Origin: Toxonevra muliebris
Lineage: Eukaryota; Arthropoda; Insecta; Diptera; Pallopteridae
DNA: 64,000 nucleotides
NCBI GenBank assembly: GCA_963691655.1
Contig: OY829327.1
Span: 87,184,019-87,248,018 of the forward strand
Direction of reading: 5' to 3'
In this document: positions 1-12,333 of the stretch, piece after piece
How positions within the stretch are numbered: the first letter of the stretch is position 1
Layout of the letters: every line of letters begins with the position of its first letter
Position numbers and translations under genes: made by a program
The notes under the pieces: model-generated
Databases searched by the model: none
The model's input: the letters and a program-made list of their open reading frames with translations, nothing else
Told to the model about the DNA's origin: nothing

Positions 1-368
1 ATTGCAAAAAGTTCCTCCCCCTTGCTTGCCAGTGACTTTACAGAGCAATGTTTTAGTTGTACTCCTTTGATTCTTCTAATATGGGACTCGTAGTATGAAT
101 TAATTCAATTAAATTTGGATTCATTGAACCAGTTTTGACTACGTCAATTTGTCATTAACTAGATGGAAAACAGTTCTGCATAGTCAGAAGTTAAAAGTGG
201 ACCGATGAGTCGAAATTCAGTTGAATCAATTCATTCAACAAGTTTTTTATTAGACGAATCAAAGGGGGACGACTAAAACATAGCTTTTAAATAAAAATCA
301 ACAAATGCCATGAAAACGTAATAAGTATGGTATGCCAAGATTTGTTGCTTTTGTTTTACACAGTACTG
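1..368 (-). repeat. Partial copy of the foldback element found at 4864-6316
   Basis: About 1-272 is the reverse complement of the central part of the element at 4864-6316 (about 5400-5690), and 273-368 matches that element's right end (6225-6316) directly, ending in CAGTACTG followed by TA. Relative to the full copy about half a kilobase is missing internally, and the left end is cut by the window edge. It codes for nothing recognisable. Confidence 0.75.
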
Positions 369-371
369 TAT

Positions 372-485
372 CTGGTTTTCACTATGTCAAATTCAGTCAA
401 ATTTGCTAACATGTTGGCAATTTCATATAAAAAATTTGTTCTTTCTCTCTCTTTGCCGTTGAATATGGCATAGTGAAAATCAGAC
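372..485. repeat. Short imperfect hairpin repeat abutting the foldback copy
   Basis: CTGGTTTTCACTATG at 372 is mirrored by CATAGTGAAAATCAG near 469-484. It resembles a very small inverted-repeat element lying directly beside the end of the preceding foldback copy. Family unknown. From 486 to 1006 nothing recognisable was seen. Confidence 0.35.
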
Positions 486-1006
486 ATAACTCTGTCTTCC
501 GTACTTATTTGAGAGAATTTACATCAAATGAAAGGATACGATACTTGATATCAAGAACTCAAGAATAATGGAATACAAGATTACGCCAATAAGTTGAATA
601 AAAATTAATATTAATACTGTCGAGATGATATAGCAACTTTCGATGCTCGCACAACCAGATAACTTTGCATAATTAGGATATCTTTAGTGTGAAATTTAAT
701 GAGGAATCGATAAAAAGTAAGAAGTTTACTTTTGTATTCAAACCGAGATTCAATTTTTTTAATTTTGGCCAAATAAATTTTTCAGCGGCCTCATAATGCA
801 CTGTTTATATGTAAAAGCAAATAAAGAAAATGGCAATCTACGTCACAGAGGCAATTCTCAATTTTGTGAGAGCCAAATAACGGAGATGCGCATGGCGTAA
901 TCTTTTTTCTACCATTCTTGTCAAGAACTGTGAATTGAACTACGTATACGCTCAGCGCTCTCCTTGCTGAACTATTGTAGAAGAAATTAAAAATACTAGT
1001 CGGTAA

Positions 1007-1694
1007 GGGCGATGTTACACGATCAATGTTTTGCTGTCAAACAATGAAATTGTTGTTGTTTTGAAAAATGAACACTGAGCAAAAGAGAGAATGAACACAA
1101 TTCACGTCAAACTTTTTTAGTGACGAAAAAAACCTGCATCACTTCAAATAAAATTGGGTTGCTGATGATACACTGTTGCATTTTATTGGAAAATACTAAT
1201 ATTTTATGAAAAATACTATACTTTTTGCTAACTTATAAATACATGTTTTTCTTTGCCACCCTTTGCATTGTTGGCTTTTGCTTGTTTGTGAAAATGAGTA
1301 TTGTTTAAAAAATTACTTAATAATTTTTATAAAAACATGGTAATTCAATGGCCAAGTAACAATGTGTCATAGCTTATTTTAATAGTTCGCAAATTTTAAA
1401 GATTATTTTTCTGTGTGTTTCATATATAAATGCAATATTTTTTGTATAATTTGTTGCTATTTCCACCAACATTATCTCATATTATCATAATAATTATTTT
1501 CCATCCAATTCCATTCCAATTGTTGAATTTTCATTCACTCCAATATACAATTAAATACTTTTTAGTTGGAAAAACATAGTTGCAGATAAAAGTATTAAAA
1601 AACTGATAGTGTAACAGGGCATCAAACAAAACGATGAAAAGAGAGTAAAAACAGAAAACATTGACAGCAAAATATTGACCGTGTAACACCAGCC
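1007..1694. mobile_element. MITE with TAA target duplication (Harbinger-like)
   Basis: The left end GGGCGATGTTACACG and the right end CGTGTAACACCAGCC are inverted copies, extending inward to the shared TTTTGCTGTCAA block. Both ends are flanked by TAA (1004-1006 and 1695-1697). A 3-bp TWA duplication is characteristic of PIF/Harbinger elements. No coding potential was found, so this is a non-autonomous element of 688 bp. Superfamily is inferred from the TSD only. Confidence 0.55.
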
Positions 1695-2399
1695 TAAGGC
1701 CCCAGTAACTGGGGCTATTTTTTTTTTTTTTTGCTCAAGAAATCTCTTTATGAAAAAACTTATGAAAAAACAAATATAAAAAGAGAGCCAAACTACTCGT
1801 TGGTGTTTGTTTTGTTATTTTGTGTATGCTGATAATCCGTTAGATAATTTCTGAAAGATGCCGTTACTCATGTCTTCTCTCTCTCATTTATTTACTCCCG
1901 CTTAAGCAACGATTTTTTCAACGATGAATGCAGTGCTTTCTTCAATGAGCGAATTTCAAAGAACTTCCGACGCAAATATTTTGGAATTGGCTAAATCGAT
2001 CTTAAATTTGATTATTTTTGGCTAACCTACTCGTCAAGCTCTTTAAATTGATATATAATATGATATCGTAGCACTTCTGGATATTCTGGAATAAAATTGT
2101 AGTTACACTAATAAATTTATAGATAAAGAAGTTATTTGATTTAAAGTGTTTGTATGAGATGCATAAATATGTTTATTAAATTATATTATTTATGTCATAT
2201 GTATAAACTATTATATTTAACAGAATAATATCTATCAATTTAATGCTGTTGTTTCTCTATATACATTTATTTATTTTCATTATAACAACAATAACAACAT
2301 CAACATCAACTTGAATACATAAAACTCCACTCAACAACTCAACTCAACTCAATTCAACTTTCACTTGACAACAACTACAACGGAAAAACTTCCGCATAG

Positions 2400-2562
2400 G
2401 AAATGGACTTTGGCACTATTATGTGTTGGGCGGATAATAATGTGGGACAGCAAAAGGAGCCATGTGTATTTCATCTTATAGCAGCGGGCAAACCTGAAAT
2501 GCCTTCAAATTGTACGGTGGTGAATCAAACATCCGACTCACTGGAAGTCTATTGTATTGAAG
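2400..2562 (+). CDS. Sidestep-family receptor, exon A (end of Ig domain, start of FN3)
   Basis: First in-window exon of a sidestep-family immunoglobulin/FN3 transmembrane protein; in flies these act as neuronal surface ligands or receptors in axon guidance and partner choice. The acceptor is the AG at 2398-2399 and the donor is G|GTGAGT at 2562/2563, giving a phase-1 junction. The translation contains GTIMCWADNNVG, the F-strand cysteine and turn that end an Ig domain, then PCVFHLIAAGKPEMPSNC, the family-typical linker into the FN3 domain. It splices in frame to 23061, completing the block YCIEGFDGGL across the junction. The Met at 2403 is internal, not a start: the upstream Ig-domain exons and the signal peptide lie before the window. 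Which sidestep paralogue this is cannot be decided here. Confidence 0.88.
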
Positions 2563-3535
2563 GTGAGTGAAGAAAAATACAAATGGATGGGATTATATTG
2601 TATGGAAGTTTGTGTTTCTATATTTGTCTAAGGAAAATAATAAGTTTGAACCTTTTCGGTATCAGATACAGAAGAAAAAAAGAAAGAAAACAAATCAAGC
2701 CAACAACAATTCAATGTTGATTGACATTTTCACTGACACATCCGCTTCCGTTCTATAGAGTGCCAATGAGTTGTTGCTTTTCATTATTGCAATGGATTTG
2801 TATGTTTTTTTTTTGCTACCCGCAGACCTCAGGTGAATATTGTTGACCACATTCAATATGCCAAGAAGGCAGCCAAGTAGTTCCAGTCCTTGTTTTCTCT
2901 TTACTCTTTATGTAGGTATCAGCAAAAAATCTAAAAAAAAAAATTGATATAAAATCAAGCTGAAATTTACGCATCGTTGCCATCAAATTGAATTCTAGCT
3001 GCTGTCGAAAGACATCAGCAACGTTTCCTTGTAATCTTCAAATTAAATCAGAAAATTCTATTTTTCTGTTTTTTTCTTTGCTGATGCTGAAATTATTTCT
3101 CCATGAGTTATTTATTTTGTGCTTATTTTTCTTTAACAAATGAATTCTTTTATTTTTTATGTTTCTAATTTGAAAATCAACATAAATGAAAGTATATGAT
3201 TGTATAAAATTTTAACTTCACACTCACGCATTTGCGCGTTGTTTGTCTTAGACATTAAAATGTGCACTCGTATATGAAATTATTTACTCTACTATTTGCT
3301 CACTAGCGTGAAAAAGTTACATTTATTTTTTTAATTTGTGAAAATATCAAATAGCGTAGGTGAAAATATTTTTGCAAAACAAAATTGAAAGTTTTTTTTT
3401 TTTTGTTTTTTAATTTTGAAATTTTTAATGGTTCTATATAGCGTGGTGTGCGGGCTAGTTTGAGTGAGGCGATTTTACTCTTTTCTTCAATGAAAATGTA
3501 ATTTTCTAGAACTATGTTAAATGAAGACGAATTCA

Positions 3536-3661
3536 CCGACCGAATGCCACACTCTCTATTTATTTTTTATTTGAAGTTTTTCGATCTCTTTGATTGTAGC
3601 TTTAAGAGTGTGAAAACTTAATATAAAAGAAAAACAAAATGAGAGTGCGACACTCGGTCGG
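3536..3661. repeat. 126-bp hairpin MITE-like repeat
   Basis: CCGACCGAATGCCACACTCT at 3536 is mirrored by GAGTGCGACACTCGGTCGG ending at 3661, so nearly all of the 126 bp forms an imperfect hairpin. No clear target-site duplication is visible. It lies about 60 bp upstream of the mariner copy at 3724. Confidence 0.5.
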
Positions 3662-3723
3662 AAAATCCTCTTTAATAGTTATATGACATTAGTCCGGAGG
3701 ATATTAGACCGGATTAAAAATTA

Positions 3724-4649
3724 TTGGGAGTATGAATGTATAAACTCGTAATTGTGACTAACTTCATATCTATCATACGCGCCATTTTTTTGACATTGAC
3801 AGCTATTCTATCTATAAGAATTGATCTGTCAAATAATTTTCATAATTTTACAAAAGTGTTTTACTATAGCTGAAAATGTCGAATTTCGTGCCAACAAAAC
3901 AACATTTGCGGGAAGTTTTAATGTACTTCTTCCATTTAAAGAAAAACGCAACTGAAGCACATCGTTTACTCACTGAAGCTTATCCTGACTGTGCTATAGA
4001 CGTTAGAATGTGTCAGGTGTTGTATGCCCGTTTCAAAAGTGGTGATTTTGATGTGGAAGACAGGAAACGTTCAGACGGCCCGAAAAAGTTCGAAGATGAA
4101 GAATTGAAGGCATTACTCGAAGAAGATTCATGTCAAACGCAACAAGAACTTGCAGAATCTTTAGGAGTTGATCAATCAACCATAAAAAGGTGTCGTGTAT
4201 TATGAGCTGTTGAAACCGAATGATCACTGGCGACCTCTACCGACTACAATTGAGACACGACGAAGTTATTCTTCAGCACGACAATTCTCGGCCGCATGTT
4301 TAAAGGCAAGTAAAAACGTACTTGGAAACGCTGAAACGGGAAATGCTACCCCACCCGTCCTATTCTCCAGACATTGCTTCTTCAGATTATCACTTGCTCC
4401 GATCGGTGACACATGGCCTGGCTGAACAGCACTTCCGTTCTTTCGAAGAACTCAAAAAATGGGTCGATTCGTGGATAGCCTCAAAAGATGAGGAGTTCTT
4501 TCGACGGGGAATCCGTATGCTACCAGAAAGATGGGGAAAGGTTGAGGCTAACGATGGACAATTCTTTAAAGAATAAATTTATAATCACTTTTTCACAATA
4601 AATGTCCAAATTACGAAAAAAATACGAGTTTATACATTCATACTCCCAA
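3724..4649 (+). mobile_element. mariner element (mauritiana/Mos1-like), internally deleted
   Basis: Near-perfect terminal inverted repeats of 27-28 bp start TTGGGAGTATGAATG at 3724 and end CATTCATACTCCCAA at 4649. Both are flanked by TA (3722-3723 and 4650-4651), the target-site duplication of this superfamily. At 926 bp it is shorter than the roughly 1.3 kb of full mariners because the centre of the transposase gene is deleted. The well-preserved ends suggest a comparatively recent insertion into intron 1. Confidence 0.92.
3876..4576 (+). pseudogene. mariner transposase, internally deleted and frameshifted
   Basis: The N-terminal part (3876-4190) reads MSNFVPTKQHLREVLMYFF and continues with the two helix-turn-helix DNA-binding segments of Mos1-type transposases. 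At about 4190-4197 the sequence jumps to YYELLKPND, a block that normally lies near the end of the catalytic core, so the first catalytic Asp region is missing. A further deletion and frame change precede 4322-4573. That last piece carries the SPDIASSDYH block with the third acidic residue, then HGLAEQHFRS and a normal C terminus with stop at 4574-4576. The copy cannot encode an active enzyme, although its ends could in principle be recognised in trans. Confidence 0.9.
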
Positions 4650-4863
4650 TAAAAAAGTATGAAAATTAAGAAAACACCCGAGTACTATTCTGAATAATTT
4701 TCGAACTACTTAATTTATTCTAAGAAATGCGCATTTGCTCTCTGGTTTAATTTCGTTAATAATGTAATCTATGTAATCTTAAATAGTTTCTTATTCCGGA
4801 ATAAATTAATGACAAATTGTTAATTTAAGTTATCAAATTGAAGGAATTGTACACAAAAATATA

Positions 4864-6316
4864 CAGTACTGTGCAAAAAAAGTTAAAAAAAATCAAAGAA
4901 ATATGCACTTTGGGCTGTGCAAAACAAAAGCAATAATTTTATAAAAATCCATATTTACATTCATTGCTTTACATCTGCGAAGCGCTGACGTTGTCAGCTT
5001 GATGAATGTCCTCTTGAGTGTGCCATTTCCCCCTTTTATTTCAAATCTATCCCAGTTCTTGCCTGATTTGGAAGTGGTACCCTCCCACTTTATGTTTCGA
5101 GGTTCCGAAATAGGTTTCACGGAGTTAAGCTCGGGTGGTAGTGGAAACTCATGAGAGAAATGAACTCGTCTTCAAGCTAATCAATCTTAAAATAACTTTA
5201 ACAAGCGTCGCAAGTAGATTTCATGTCTAAATATTCCAAAAGTTGGCAATTTCCACAATGGCTGATTAAGCATTTGAGTTTCCGGAGCTTCCCTATGGAT
5301 TGACCACCTAATGTTTATATTTATTTCATGAAAAGTGTGAAGACAATGAACAAACTAATTTATTCAGTTGCAAGAAATTCAGCTGCCAAACTTGCCAGTG
5401 ACTTTACAAAGCAATGTTTTAGACGTCCCCCTTTGATTCGTCTAATAAGAGACTTGTTGAATGAATTTCGACTCATCGGTCCACTTTTAACTTTTGTCTA
5501 TGCAGAACCTTTTTCCATCTAATTACTGATAAATTGAAGTAAGTTTAGTCAAAACTGGTTCAATGAGTCCAAATTTATTTGAATTAATTCTTACTACAAT
5601 TCCCATATTAGACGAATCAAAGGAGAACGACTAAAACATTCTCTGTTAAGTCACTGACAAGCATGGTGGTGGACGTTTTTGCAATTGGATAAATTAGTTG
5701 GTTCATGGTCTTTATTCTTTCCTCAAAATAAATTAAAATATTGTCTACCAAATCTATTGGGAAGCTCCGGAAACCCAAATCCTTCATCAGTCACTGTGGA
5801 AATTGCCACTTTGTGGAATATTTGGACATGAAATCTATTCGAAACGCATATTAAAGTTATTTTAAGATTGATTTGCATGGAGAGGGGTTCATTTCTCTCA
5901 TGGGTTGTCACAACCATTTGAGCTTAACTCCTTGAAACCTACTTCGGAACCTCAAAACATAGAGTGGGAGGGTACCACTTCCAAATCAGGGATAAGCTGG
6001 AATAGATTTGAAATAAAGGGGGGAAATGGCACCCAAGAAAACATGCATTAAGGCTGACAAAGTCAATGCCTCGCAGATGTGAAGCAATGAATGTAAATAA
6101 GGAATATCATAAAAAATGCATATTTCTTCGATTTTTTTTAAATAATTTTTTTTTTTGGATTTTTTTTTTCTCAAACTTTGAAGTTTCCCATTATATAATC
6201 TAATCATTTAAGAATAAATTAAATACATTTTCTTTTAAATAAAAATTAACAAAAGGCATGAAAACGTAATAAGTATGGTATGCCAAGATTTGTTGCTTTT
6301 GTTTTGCACAATACTG
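4864..6316. mobile_element. Long palindromic foldback element with TA target duplication
   Basis: Two arms of about 700 bp (4864-5560 and 5575-6316) are imperfect reverse complements over nearly their whole length. Examples are GGTACCCTCCCACT in arm 1 against AGTGGGAGGGTACC in arm 2, and TTTGATTCGTCTAAT against ATTAGACGAATCAAA near the centre. The outer ends read CAGTACTGTGCAAAA and TTTTGCACAATACTG, each next to TA. The termini and TA duplication point to Tc1/mariner-type mobilisation. No transposase is encoded. A rearranged partial copy is at 1-368. Confidence 0.82.
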
Positions 6317-6324
6317 TATATGCC

Positions 6325-6510
6325 CATTAGCGGACCCAGAAATTGTCGAAGGTGGTGCATTTTAATTTTTTTTATCAATTTAAAACTTTGTCTTAACTCA
6401 TGACCTATGATTAAAATGTATGAACTTTTTATCATTAAGGGGAGGGGGAAGGGGGAGATGATGTTAACCCCGAAATCACTCTACCCTCCTTTTGGATTCG
6501 CTAGTGTATG
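6325..6510. mobile_element. Small hAT-type MITE (TAGCGGA family), 8-bp TSD
   Basis: The left end CATTAGCGGACCC and the inverted right end GGATTCGCTAGTG enclose 186 bp without coding sequence. The 8-mer TATATGCC occurs directly at both sides (6317-6324 and 6511-6518), as expected of a hAT insertion. The left duplication overlaps the end of the foldback element, so this MITE landed on or beside that border. Related copies are at 26057 and 57679. Confidence 0.6.
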
Positions 6511-8194
6511 TATATGCCAATTGAGAAACTTGATGCTGTATTCATTAGCTTTATATACTGCATTTTTTGCTTTAGCTGTACGCTTAAAAATTCACTTAAG
6601 TTTTTGTAATTTCATTAAACTAGTGCTAAATAAATGCACTTGCTAAACGTTTAAGAAATAAAAATAAACAAAACAAAAGCAGTTCATATTCATTACAAAA
6701 AACAACGTAACGCATACCACAAGGAAGACTTTGCTGACTAGTTAGCTGCTAACTTCATTCATAACTTCTTCAATACCAAGCTCAAATTAAATTAACCAAC
6801 CACTTTGATGATGCTGCCTTAGCAAAAACTTTAAATACCTACTACTTTTGATAAAGTAGATAATGGAAGGGAAAGAAGGAAAAGGAGAAGGGAAGCTGAC
6901 AACTGGTGCTGTTATAGCATCATTATCATGCTGTATGGTGATCACCAGCAAAAAAAAAAAAGTTTTATTAAAGTTTTCCTTTTTAATTAAATAAAAATAC
7001 ACTACAGCAAAAAAAAACAAAAAAAAAAAAAAAAAGAATGAAGAAGGAAGTAAAACTTATTCCCCCTCTCCCTAGTTCTATTGTATTTTTTAATCGTTTA
7101 CTGGCTAACTACTGCTGCCATCCATTTTCGCCAATGGGCAACCACCCGCCGCAACCCACGCCTCAAGGAAGGTTAATAAAATTAAATAACATTTTATTAC
7201 TTGAAACTTTTTTTTTTTCTTTTTACTTTTTTCTTACTCTACTTGCTGGACAGTATTGTTAAATGTTAAGTAAATAAAATTAACCCATTATGCTTTGAAG
7301 TTGTTTGTATGCTGCCGCAAAAAAACAAATGCGTTGAAATCGTTCGTCGTCAAGAAAAGTTGAGCAACCCTAACCAATCCTTAAAAAATTAAACAAAAGA
7401 ATTTTATGTATGGAGGTGGTTTTTTAAATCCATAAAAAAAAAAGAATAAAGTATTATGAACATTAAGCTCTAAGTTTTATTAGCTGTTGCTTTCGGTATA
7501 TTATTAAGCAAGCGAGGAAGTGGCAAACATTCCTGCTTTTCCTTTTCATTATTTGGAGACTCATGCAACCTTTTTGCTTTGCTGTTGTTGTATTTTATGA
7601 TGCATAAATGGGTATTTATTCAGTTTTTTTTCTCTATTTCCTTACATTTTATTTTTATTTTCCCGTAATTACTTTAATACATTTTAAGATTTCACGTGGA
7701 ATAAAATCGATTGAAGCCGCATATTTGTCTCTTTAAATTAAAAAGAAAGTTTTATTGCAGCTGATTATTATCTACAAAATTCTATTGTGGTTTTCATACC
7801 CTTCATAATTTCAAAATATATGATAAGCGATCTACAAAAATTTAATTATTTTATTACAAAGACATTCAAATTCAATACACAGTGTAGCAATCTATTAAAG
7901 TACGATACCAAAAAAGTTACAAAAAAGAACAACAAAATCTTAACTCCTCCCCCCTGCATTCATTTTAGTTAACTAAAATACTTGAGTTATATTGAGAAGA
8001 AGAGGAAGAATATTCTAAGTTCCAATTCAAACCAATTTGTGGGATGATAAAATGAACGTCATGAAAAAACTGCCAAAGAGTTGCCAGTACGAATATCACA
8101 ATAGTCTCCTTCCTCCTTGGTACTTGTTCAAAGTCCAAAATAAGAATAAACTAAAACTAAGTCTACATGGAGACTATAATGTGGTAGAAATGTA

Positions 8195-9462
8195 CAGGGT
8201 GACAATCGTAAAGTGACGTACACATTTCAGCAGTTATTTTTAAAAGGACGTACTTTCATTAAGTACAATTAAGTGTTAACATTGCTGAATATATAAGCAT
8301 TCATTTGAACCCCATTTCATTCAATATAACCTCCTTTAGCCTGCACACATGCCTTCAATCGATCCGGAAATCGTAGGACTGTTCGCCGCAGGACTTCCTG
8401 ATCAATTTCAGTCCAGGCTTTCTCTAATGAATTTGTCAGCGACTCCAGACTGTGGTGTTGAGATGCACAAGCCTTACTCTCTAAAATACTCCAAATAGAG
8501 TAGTCCATTGGATTCAAGTCTGGGGAGTATGGTGGCCATTCTTAAGATGTTATGAATCCAGAAAAATTGTCTTTTATCCATGTGGGAAGGTGCAGAATCT
8601 TCCTGAAAAGTCCAGTTTTCATTTCCAAATGTATCTTGGGCCCAGGGAAGACAATGTTCATTTAAAATGCTCCGCTAAACAACCAGGTCAATTTTAACAC
8701 CCTCTTCAACGAATATTAGAGGGGTTCTGGCATTAGCGGAAACTCCAACCCATACCATAACGGAAGCTGGCTTTTGAACTCGGCCAACAGTCCTATTTTG
8801 TTGCGATGATGATGTTAGCCACATTCGGTCATTTTGCGCATTGAAATGTTGTTCAACCGTGAAAATTTTTTCATCTGTAAACAAGATATTTTCAACATTT
8901 TTTAACACGGAGGAGCGTAGCAACGCCTTGCATCTTTGCAGTCGCAAATCTTTCTTTTTTTGTGTCAGATCTTGAGCATTTCGGAGCTTGTACGGCTTAA
9001 GATTAAGCTTTGATTTTGCAATGATTCGCACTGTTTCACGGTTTACTCCCACTTCCTTAGCGATTTTTCTCATTGAGCGCCTTGGATTTCGCTTGATTCG
9101 TTTTCGAATTTTTTCTGTTAAACCAGTAGTGGCAACTGTTGAAAATTTTCCCCGGTCTCTATCTCCAAAACCCCCAGTTTCATTATATCGAATAATAGCT
9201 TGGTCTACCGTACGACTTGACAAATTTAAAGCCTTTGCAATTTGACCGCTACTATAATTTGCCAAATGAAATTTCATAATTTCACGACGAATATTTTCCT
9301 TGTCCATTTTTATGGAAATTTCAAAATGTAATAACAAAAATTCAAATGAAATTAAAAGCAAAGCCAATGATGAATGAATTTGCTTTTTAAATTAAAGTAA
9401 CGGTAAATGGCAAAGCTTGCTGCAGAGTATTAAACTTGCGTCACTTTACAATTGCCACCCTG
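8195..9462 (-). mobile_element. Tc1/mariner element, CAGGGTG ends, near full length
   Basis: Terminal inverted repeats CAGGGTGACAATCGTAAAGT (8195) and ACTTTACAATTGCCACCCTG (ending 9462) are flanked by TA at 8193-8194 and 9463-9464. The 1268-bp length is normal for an autonomous element. A deleted second copy is at 27728-28329 on the opposite strand. Confidence 0.92.
8317..9307 (-). pseudogene. Tc1/mariner DDD-type transposase, broken by a stop and a frameshift
   Basis: Reading on the minus strand from Met at 9307 (MDKENIRREIMKFHL) gives paired helix-turn-helix domains, a basic linker rich in KIRKRIKRNPRRS, then FTDEKIF with the first catalytic Asp. FGNENWTFQEDSAPSH with the second is encoded in the interval 8520-8675. 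SPDLNPMDYSIW carries the third position, where Asp replaces the Glu of classic Tc1 transposases, suggesting a maT-like DDD type. An in-frame stop follows residue KIDLVV at about 8675, and a frame change near 8540 separates the last block. Otherwise the gene is nearly complete, so inactivation looks recent. The subfamily is my inference from motifs. Confidence 0.88.
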
Positions 9463-10152
9463 TAAGTACTGAGCTTTCGTTCGGAGGTTAATAGGTCTCA
9501 TGTTTCTTTGATTGGAACACTTCTAACATTGTTTGTAACTCCAGTCAAACAGAGCCGTTGTGAATACATAGTCCCTAATTGGTACTTATGTACAGTCCTA
9601 CCTAAATTAGAGCGTCAGCGTCCTTTATCTGTCAAGGCTTTCTCATGCCCATTTATTGTGTATATAGTATCCTAAAAATAGGCGTCGCGACTGAGAGGGT
9701 TTTGAATGTTGAAGTTGGCTGCAAGAACGCCAAGAGGAAAGAAAAACACCTGCTTTCAAAACTCAATTTCTCACAAAATATTTAGAATTGATTTGAAATA
9801 GAAAAGTCATTTTTCTTATATCTGATATTTAATCAATGACTTTTCTTTCCTTCTTTTCTACAATTTTCTTTGACATGATTTGCATTTTATTTGTACTTGT
9901 TGCAAGAGTACAACAACAACAAACAAGACAGACAATATGATAAAACGAGAATTCAGAAATATTCATGAATGCATATAAAAGCAACTAAGTTCCTTGCTTA
10001 CTTTCTACTTTCGACAAACTTGCGACAAAAATCAATCTTTCTTTTTTTCCATTCTTAAATTGTCAATTTTCTATGTTCGCTCATGTTATATTATATCCGC
10101 TCCCACTCTCTCTTTCTTTCTCGCATATATGCATGTTTATTTGTACGGATGC

Positions 10153-11215
10153 CAGCGATGCCAACTTGCGGCGAATTCCCCGATTTGCGGGGAATTTTAC
10201 TGGGTGCGGGGAATCGGGGAAAATGAGCTGTTTTTTGCGGGGAAATTGAAGTCGTTCAGCTTTTAGTCATAAAAGTCTGTAGAATATTTTTTATCAAATT
10301 TTATATTTCATATTTTGGGTCTTAAAATCTTTGTCTTTTCTTAAGTGGGCCCTGCGATTTTTTGGTTTGGAGAAACTGATTTTTAAAAAAGAGTGCTATT
10401 TGAAAGTATTATATTTCGAAAGTATTTAGTGAAAATTTTTGGAGAGACGCGGAGTGGCTTCGTAGATATAAACGATTATAGCGCCGAGTGTCAGTCAGGC
10501 CAAAACAGTCGCGCGTTGCTTCGTCTTCCATTTTGACTATTCAGAAAGCTATGCCTTAGTCCAGCACCTCCTGATTAATAACTCTTAATCCTTGATGACT
10601 AATCTGCTAACTTACAAATCACGATCAGCCATCATAAAGAAGATGAAATATATTTTATATGCTAAAAACCGATAATCAAAATTTTGAACCCTTTTTTTTC
10701 AAAACAAGGTTTTGCCATTTTTTTATTAAAAAAGTCAAAAGTCATTTGCAAAATTTGATATCCAAAAGTGGGCTGAGGCTTATTTATCTAGCAAAATGAA
10801 CGTCTAGTAACTCAAAACACCCCATCTCGTTCAAATTTGTTGTGGTAACTACTACCCAATAGAATTAAACTTTGTGCAAGCTTGAGCCGGATCGATTTTG
10901 AGAATGGGTTCCCTTGAAGTGAAATCTCCCATGTGCCAAAAGAATTCCGGAGTCAGAAAGTAAATTTCTATTAATCTACCAGTTCCGTAAGAATTGGTTA
11001 AGTGTTGAACCGAGAAAGCTCAGTGTCGCCTTAATATAACACTCATTGAGGTAAATTTTAGATAATTTTTCGTTTATGTAAAATGTTTATATGGAAAGTG
11101 CGTGTCGTGCTGCTATACTTAATTTGAAATTATATCGATGCGGGGAATTCGATTGAAAATCGGGGAATTTCTCGAGGGCTACCGGGAAGAAAGAAAAAAT
11201 TAGCTGGCATCCCTG
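10153..11215. mobile_element. hAT-type non-autonomous element with 8-bp TSD
   Basis: The left end CAGCGATGCCAACTT and the inverted right end AGCTGGCATCCCTG bound 1063 bp. Flanking 8-mers are ACGGATGC (10145-10152) and ACGGGTGC (11216-11223), seven of eight identical. GCGGGGAATT-type motifs recur near both ends. No transposase was found. A second copy runs off the window end at 63843. Confidence 0.78.
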
Positions 11216-12279
11216 ACGGGTGCTCATGTTTTGTACTCTCATTTACTCTCTATTCAGGCGCAAACTTCTTATTGCATAAAATATGCGAATTGAATTTATA
11301 TTTAAAATTCGTTATTGTGTGCCACCTACCACCTACCACCCACTCCTGTTCCCGTAATCCCGTTCACCATCTCACTCTTTGCCATTCTTCTTGTCTCTTT
11401 TCGTTTTAAATGTATGTATATATTTTGGAATATAGAATATAGCATACATTTTTAGTTGCTGCATTTTCGTTTAGTTGTAATGTTGATAGTTGGTTTTTCT
11501 TCTATTTCTTCTTTTCGTTTGCTTTTACTTTATTTATTTATAATTTTCGATTTTTAAGCTTTTTTCAGCTTTTACATATCTGATATTTCTAACTTTTTTT
11601 GTATTCGTATTTCGTTTTATTTGAAGTCAGTTAATGTTTGACTGTTGAATATGTGCTTCATACACATACACATACATTTATAGATATTTACGAGTTTGCA
11701 GTCGACTAAGCACATACACACATATTGTAAATGTGCACTCAAGTTGCTCATGTATTTTAAATGAGATGATAGCTAAAAGATATGAGAGAAAGAAAGTAAA
11801 GAGTTGAAGTTAGTTGCATCCTTGCGAGACTAACGTGGAGTCAGAGTGCAGTGAGCGACTGAGTGTTCCGTGTGCGTATGTGTCTACAGAACAGTTAAGG
11901 AGTAATAGGACCAAAAAGCTAGTAGAGGAAGAAAAAAAAAGAAGAAAGCTAGCAAAACTATATAAAGATTGTATTAAATGCTGTTCAGATAATTGATTGT
12001 TGTTCGATTTTTTACGCCATTGCACCATGGGGAAATTGACCACTTTTTCTGGCCAAAACATCAAAATTTAAATCTTTAAAAGAGCAATGCCTTTAACCTT
12101 TTTGTAAAGTAGACAAAAAACTAATTTGATCTGCATCTACTTGCATCTCTTTAAAAACATTAAATTTCTCTAAACAAGCCCCAGTTATTATTATAATTGC
12201 AGTCTTCATATGAATATCGGTTCAGTGGTTTAGGAAATATTAAAGGAAAAATAGCACAACTCAAATTAATTTCTATTTG

Positions 12280-12297
12280 CAGGGCCGTAGCCAGAAA

Positions 12298-12333
<36 letters not shown>

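Noticed and set aside
1698..1731. Annotation of the hairpin plus T run as a rho-independent terminator
   Set aside because: The sequence is eukaryotic, where this mechanism is not used; kept only as a curiosity.
4893..5120. 75-codon minus-strand frame
   Set aside because: Lies in one arm of the foldback palindrome and is not conserved in the opposite arm.
11814..11996. A 60-codon frame with Cys- and Lys-rich sequence in intron 1, next to a purine-rich stretch
   Set aside because: No splice sites, domain or homologue was recognised, and a frame of equal length overlaps on the other strand. Chance open frame.
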